A stretch of DNA of 54,922 nt, taken from assembly GCF_000612625.1 (NCBI RefSeq), contig NZ_CCAS010000027.1, positions 1-54,922 on the forward strand, in the 5' to 3' direction. This stretch comes from Neobacillus jeddahensis (GTDB taxonomy: Bacteria; Bacillota; Bacilli; Bacillales; Cytobacillaceae). Of the stretch, positions 51,945-54,922 are shown one piece after another (the first letter of the stretch is position 1; each line of letters starts with the position of its first letter). The notes under the pieces were generated by a model, which did not search any database, was not told the DNA's origin, and saw nothing but the letters and a program-made list of their open reading frames with translations. The translations under genes were made by a program, and so were the position numbers.

Positions 51945-53102
51945 TTATCCTCCAATCTTTTCCTTCACTGTCTTCCAGACACTGCTGTCAGCTACTTCTG
52001 CTAACGCCTCTTCTACCGAATCACGCAAAATGGTCACATGACCCATCTTCCGTTTGATCTTCGCCTCTTTCTTCCCATATAAGTGAATTTTCCAGTCTTT
52101 CATTATTGGAATTTCCTCATATAGGCTTTCGAGCTGTTCTCCTAATAGGTTGACCATAACAGCAGGTTTTAATAGCTTTGTACTGCCTAATGGCCAATTA
52201 CAGATCGCCCGGATATGCTGCTCAAATTGTGACGTCCCGCAAGCCTCTATCGAATAATGCCCCGAATTATGTGGACGTGGTGCCAGCTCATTTATGAATA
52301 TTTGGCCATCCACTGTTACAAACATCTCCACAGCAAGCGTACCGACTAATTGTAACGAATCCGCAAGTGTCTTTGCCAGTCGAACAGCTTCAGACTGGAT
52401 AACTTGTGAAATTCGGGCAGGAACAATCGTTGTGTGTAAAATATTTTCCTTGTGAATGTTCTCCGCTACAGGTAAAACACTTGTTTCACCATCAGGCCTC
52501 CGCGTTACAATCACAGAAATTTCTTTTTCAAAAGGAATCCATTTCTCTAATACACAGGGGCCATGGTTTAAAAGCAATTGGGCCTTTAGAAGGTCATTCT
52601 CCGCTTGTATAACGAGCTGACCTTTCCCATCATAGCCGCCTCTTGCCGTTTTAAGAACAGCTGGATAGCCCAGCGTAGTTATTTTTTCAACTAAATTCTC
52701 CATGCGTTCTACCACTTCATATGGCGCCACGTCTGCACCTGCATGTTGAATCGCTGCCTTCTCCTTGATTCGGTCCTGCGTAACGGTTAAAAGGTTAGGT
52801 CCTTGCGGTACATAAGCCTGCTCACATAACCATGCTAACGTATCAGCATCAATGTTTTCAAATTCATAGGTAATCACATCGCTCACATCGGCTAGTTGAC
52901 TGATTGCGTCACGATCATCGTACGCCCCTAACACTTCAACATCGGCAACTTGTCCGCAAGGTGAATCAGTCGTCGGCTCTAACACAGCAATCCGAAAGCC
53001 TTGAACCTTTGCAGCCATTGCCATCATTCGCCCCAATTGTCCACCGCCAATAATCCCTATCGTCGCCCCTGGTAAAATGGTTTTACTAAACAAGTTGATC
53101 AC
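51945..53102 (-). CDS. purK: N5-carboxyaminoimidazole ribonucleotide synthase
   Basis: ATP and bicarbonate-dependent carboxylation of AIR. 385-residue ATP-grasp: [16 protein letters not shown] near 13, FENIDADTL near 80, [17 protein letters not shown] near 148, [18 protein letters not shown] near 270. Starts GTG within the end of purE, 17-base overlap; a TTG three codons on is also possible. Works with purE. Confidence 0.95.
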   Translation of the reverse strand: MINLFSKTILPGATIGIIGGGQLGRMMAMAAKVQGFRIAVLEPTTDSPCGQVADVEVLGAYDDRDAISQLADVSDVITYEFENIDADTLAWLCEQAYVPQGPNLLTVTQDRIKEKAAIQHAGADVAPYEVVERMENLVEKITTLGYPAVLKTARGGYDGKGQLVIQAENDLLKAQLLLNHGPCVLEKWIPFEKEISVIVTRRPDGETSVLPVAENIHKENILHTTIVPARISQVIQSEAVRLAKTLADSLQLVGTLAVEMFVTVDGQIFINELAPRPHNSGHYSIEACGTSQFEQHIRAICNWPLGSTKLLKPAVMVNLLGEQLESLYEEIPIMKDWKIHLYGKKEAKIKRKMGHVTILRDSVEEALAEVADSSVWKTVKEKIGG

Positions 53103-53574
53103 TACTTTCCAGCACTTCCTGTTTGATGGCCTCTCTTCTGGCCTCTATCTTTCTAGTAAGCTCTCTATCTGCAGTTGCTAAGATTTGCGCTGCGAGTAAA
53201 CCGGCATTGACTGCACCTGCTTTACCAATGGCGACCGTTGCTACTGGCACCCCGCCTGGCATCTGAACGATTGACAGTAGTGAATCTAGCCCCTTTAGTG
53301 CTTGAGTTTGGACGGGAACGCCAATGACTGGCAAGGTCGTTTTGGCGGCAACCATTCCAGGAAGATGGGCCGCGCCACCCGCACCAGCAATAATCACCTT
53401 TAATCCTCTTTCACTTGCTTCATTCGCATATGTGAACATCAAATCAGGTGTCCGATGAGCTGAAACCACTTTTTTTTCATACGCAATTTCAAACTGATCG
53501 AGAACCTCACATGTATGTTTCATTGTTTCCCAGTCTGATTTACTCCCCATGATGACTCCAACAAGATTAGACAT
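53086..53574 (-). CDS. purE: N5-CAIR mutase (PurE class I)
   Basis: Moves the carboxylate from N5-CAIR to CAIR. 162 residues: [16 protein letters not shown] at the start, [15 protein letters not shown] near 38 with the catalytic His, [13 protein letters not shown] near 60, [15 protein letters not shown] near 103. First gene of the operon, after the riboswitch terminator; AAAGGGGG before the ATG. Confidence 0.97.
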   Translation of the reverse strand: MSNLVGVIMGSKSDWETMKHTCEVLDQFEIAYEKKVVSAHRTPDLMFTYANEASERGLKVIIAGAGGAAHLPGMVAAKTTLPVIGVPVQTQALKGLDSLLSIVQMPGGVPVATVAIGKAGAVNAGLLAAQILATADRELTRKIEARREAIKQEVLESSDQLV

Positions 53575-53587
53575 CTCTAATCCCCCT

Positions 53588-53649
53588 TTAAAAAATAAAA
53601 TGCCCGAACAAATAGCTTCTCATCTAAGAGAAAGCCATTTGTTCGGGCA
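53588..53649 (-). terminator. Riboswitch terminator ahead of purE
   Basis: Minus strand TGCCCGAACAAAT, further pairs around a small loop, ATTTGTTCGGGCA then TTTTATTTTTT. At least 13 perfect pairs. Upstream GTTCGGCA (53684-53691) can pair with the left arm as an antiterminator. Confidence 0.93.
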
Positions 53650-53702
53650 TGTCAAAATAAAGTAAGGGACTTGCCCTTAATTATGCCGAACTGTTTGACT
53701 TT

Positions 53703-53773
53703 CCCTCATAGTCCAATAATTTACGGTTATTGGGTAGAAACTTATGGGCCATATCCCCATGGATATACGAGGG
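53703..53773 (-). promoter_or_regulatory. Purine (guanine-type) riboswitch aptamer
   Basis: 71 bases. P1 CCCTCGTA pairs with TATGAGGG; the conserved junction ATATGGCCCATAAGTTTCTACC and CCGTAAAT with GGACTATG are present. The C in GACTATG (position 74 of the xpt aptamer) specifies guanine or hypoxanthine over adenine. With guanine bound, P1 closes and the terminator forms. Confidence 0.96.
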
Positions 53774-53804
53774 TAAAAAGTAAATGATTGAATCTGATAG
53801 CTTT

Positions 53805-53834
53805 ATCTTACCAATCAAACCCTTTGGATGTCAA
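53805..53834 (-). promoter_or_regulatory. pur operon promoter
   Basis: Perfect -35 TTGACA (53829-53834), 18 bases, -10 TAAGAT (53805-53810). The -10 is 4 of 6. Start near 53798, about 25 bases before the aptamer. Confidence 0.7.
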
Positions 53835-53838
53835 TAAA

Positions 53839-53882
53839 TATGTCGAACATTATTTTTAAAATATATGAAAATGTTCGTGTTT
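53839..53882. promoter_or_regulatory. Pair of PurR boxes
   Basis: Two inverted copies of CGAACATT (cores at 53844-53851 on plus and 53870-53877 on minus), 18 bases apart, just upstream of the -35. They match the PurBox AWWWCCGAACWWT at 10 and 11 of 13. In B. subtilis PurR needs such an inverted pair and is released by PRPP. Confidence 0.8.
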
Positions 53883-54079
53883 TACTCAATTAATACCGCT
53901 TCAAAGACAATATGGCGGCCAATTGGCTCATAAACCGTTTCACCTGCTTTTTTTACTTCTTGAAAAATAGGCTTTTCTGTCCGGCGAATGGGAGAATATC
54001 CTTGCTCCTTTATCCTATTCAGACATTCGTCAATACTTTCATTTTCCTGTACCTCAAATTGCCGTTTCTTTTTGCTCAT
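53882..54079 (-). CDS. yebG: NETI motif-containing protein (YebG)
   Basis: 65-residue protein of the YebG family. It begins [20 protein letters not shown] and continues with [15 protein letters not shown]. The family NETI motif reads NESI here. Function unknown. The ATG overlaps the yebE stop as ATGA; the longer frame has no site. Its stop lies next to the PurR boxes of the divergent-order pur operon, as in B. subtilis. Confidence 0.92.
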   Translation of the reverse strand: MSKKKRQFEVQENESIDECLNRIKEQGYSPIRRTEKPIFQEVKKAGETVYEPIGRHIVFEAVLIE

Positions 54080-54618
54080 GAAAATAACTTCCCTCTTTTC
54101 ACTGATTTCACCCAAAATCCTCCATGAATGGATTTGGGTTCATAAGAAATGATAAACGCCTTTGGATCCAGACTTTTAATCAGATCATATAACTTTAATT
54201 CAAATTTTCTGGGCGTTAGGATTTGCATAGCCATGCGATTTCCCTCCAGGCCGTGCGCTGCCCAGTCCGTTACTCCATAGCCTTTTTCCCGTAATAATCT
54301 GGGCAAATCCTTATCGTATTCTGCCGTTATCACATTCACCGTAATATATCCTAATGCCAGCTTCTCTTCGATTTTCATACCGACAACAACGCCGATACCG
54401 TAACCAACCGCATAGGCAATCAGATTTTGTATTTCATTTAAGTTATTTAACACCAAACCAAGGCCCAGCACGTAAATCACAACCTCGATCATACTAAGGA
54501 ATGCCGCTAAATACCTTTGGCCCTTTAAGGTCAAAATCATTCTTATTGTAAAAAAAGAAACGTAAACGATATTGATGATCAAGATAATGGCAACCATCAT
54601 AAAACTATTCTCTAACAC
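54076..54618 (-). CDS. yebE: UPF0316/DUF2179 membrane protein (YebE)
   Basis: 180 residues. Three membrane helices in residues 6-28, 34-55 and 62-80 ([21 protein letters not shown] between the first two), then the soluble DUF2179 domain ([30 protein letters not shown]) with a PII-like beta-alpha-beta pattern. Function unknown; such domains may bind nucleotides. GTG start after GAGGAGG. First of the yebE-yebG pair. Confidence 0.93.
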   Translation of the reverse strand: MLENSFMMVAIILIINIVYVSFFTIRMILTLKGQRYLAAFLSMIEVVIYVLGLGLVLNNLNEIQNLIAYAVGYGIGVVVGMKIEEKLALGYITVNVITAEYDKDLPRLLREKGYGVTDWAAHGLEGNRMAMQILTPRKFELKLYDLIKSLDPKAFIISYEPKSIHGGFWVKSVKRGKLFS

Positions 54619-54877
54619 CGGAAATCCTCCTCAATATTATGCTTCCTTCACTTTAGCACATCTATCACTCCGAATTCATGATGATATTTTATTATTTGGC
54701 TAAAAAACAAAATATCTTTAGAAAAATGGGAAGTCACGATATTCATATGAATTTTTCTATTCAGCTTCTTTCTTATCTTATCCATTGCTTTCCCAACTAT
54801 GACCTTTGCAAAACATTAGACCGATCAACTTAAGCCCTCGTTCATGATGGCAGTCTTAACTATTTTATGAACAACAA
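54619..54877. other. Intergenic region, no gene seen
   Basis: About 260 A/T-rich bases upstream of yebE with no frame of note. It must hold the yebE promoter; none stands out. Confidence 0.5.
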
Positions 54878-54907
54878 AAAAAGACAATCACAGTTGATTG
54901 TCTTTTT
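54878..54907. terminator. Bidirectional-type terminator near the window edge
   Basis: AAAAAGACAATCA, CAGT, TGATTGTCTTTTT: 13 perfect pairs with A and T tracts. It probably ends a gene lying beyond the window's right edge. Confidence 0.8.
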
Positions 54908-54922
54908 GATTTGCCTGGCAAC

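Overview
The window reads as a chromosomal segment of a low-to-moderate GC Gram-positive spore-former of the family Bacillaceae (Bacillus in the broad sense; a Neobacillus-like genus is a guess). The reason is gene order. From right to left it follows the Bacillus subtilis block yebE-yebG-[guanine riboswitch]-purEKBCSQLFMNHD-yerA-yerB-yerC-pcrB-pcrA-ligA-camS(yerH)-putP/opuE-gatCAB-dgkB(yerQ). Lineage-specific genes are inserted between the conserved blocks. Nearly everything is on the minus strand. I see no rRNA, tRNA, CRISPR array, phage or insertion sequence.

Layout. 0.1-2.1 kb: NAD salvage pair pncB and pncA. 2.3-3.2 kb: lipid kinase dgkB. 3.4-6.5 kb: an overlapping five-gene operon of an ECF sigma factor, a one-pass anti-sigma factor, a protein with three TM2-like modules, a 31-residue peptide and a LiaF-like membrane protein. 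6.8-11.3 kb: methyltransferase, plsY-like acyltransferase, proline symporter, DUF1697 and VOC proteins. 11.3-11.8 kb: a gene-free stretch rich in short palindromes. 11.8-15.0 kb: gatCAB. 15.2-17.5 kb: lysozyme-like protein, VanZ-like protein, OsmC and YueI. 17.7-20.7 kb: glyoxylate shunt aceB-aceA. 20.9-26.4 kb: nirB-nirD followed by siroheme genes cobA/hemD, sirB and sirC. 26.6-29.0 kb: an unrecognised membrane and lipoprotein group. 29.0-30.6 kb: pruA. 30.7-40.3 kb: camS, ligA, pcrA, pcrB, yerC, yerB and yerA. 40.8-53.6 kb: the twelve-gene purine operon. 53.9-54.6 kb: yebG and yebE.

How the parts work together. The nir operon makes assimilatory NADH-nitrite reductase together with the enzymes that build its siroheme. 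Two sites match the FNR consensus upstream, one of them placed at about -41.5 from a good -10 box, which predicts anaerobic induction. The pur operon makes IMP from PRPP; it has a guanine-type riboswitch with a terminator and a pair of PurR boxes. putP and pruA together allow proline use. aceBA allows growth on acetate or fatty acids.

Most worth a second look: the ECF-sigma membrane module, whose sigma gene appears to start at ATT; a dispersed 13-bp repeat that sits twice in frame inside the anti-sigma gene and forms a 49-bp palindrome elsewhere; a membrane protein with a duplicated Asp/His motif beside an HIHP-repeat lipoprotein and a probably frameshifted small membrane gene; and unexplained palindromes near the VOC gene and aceB.
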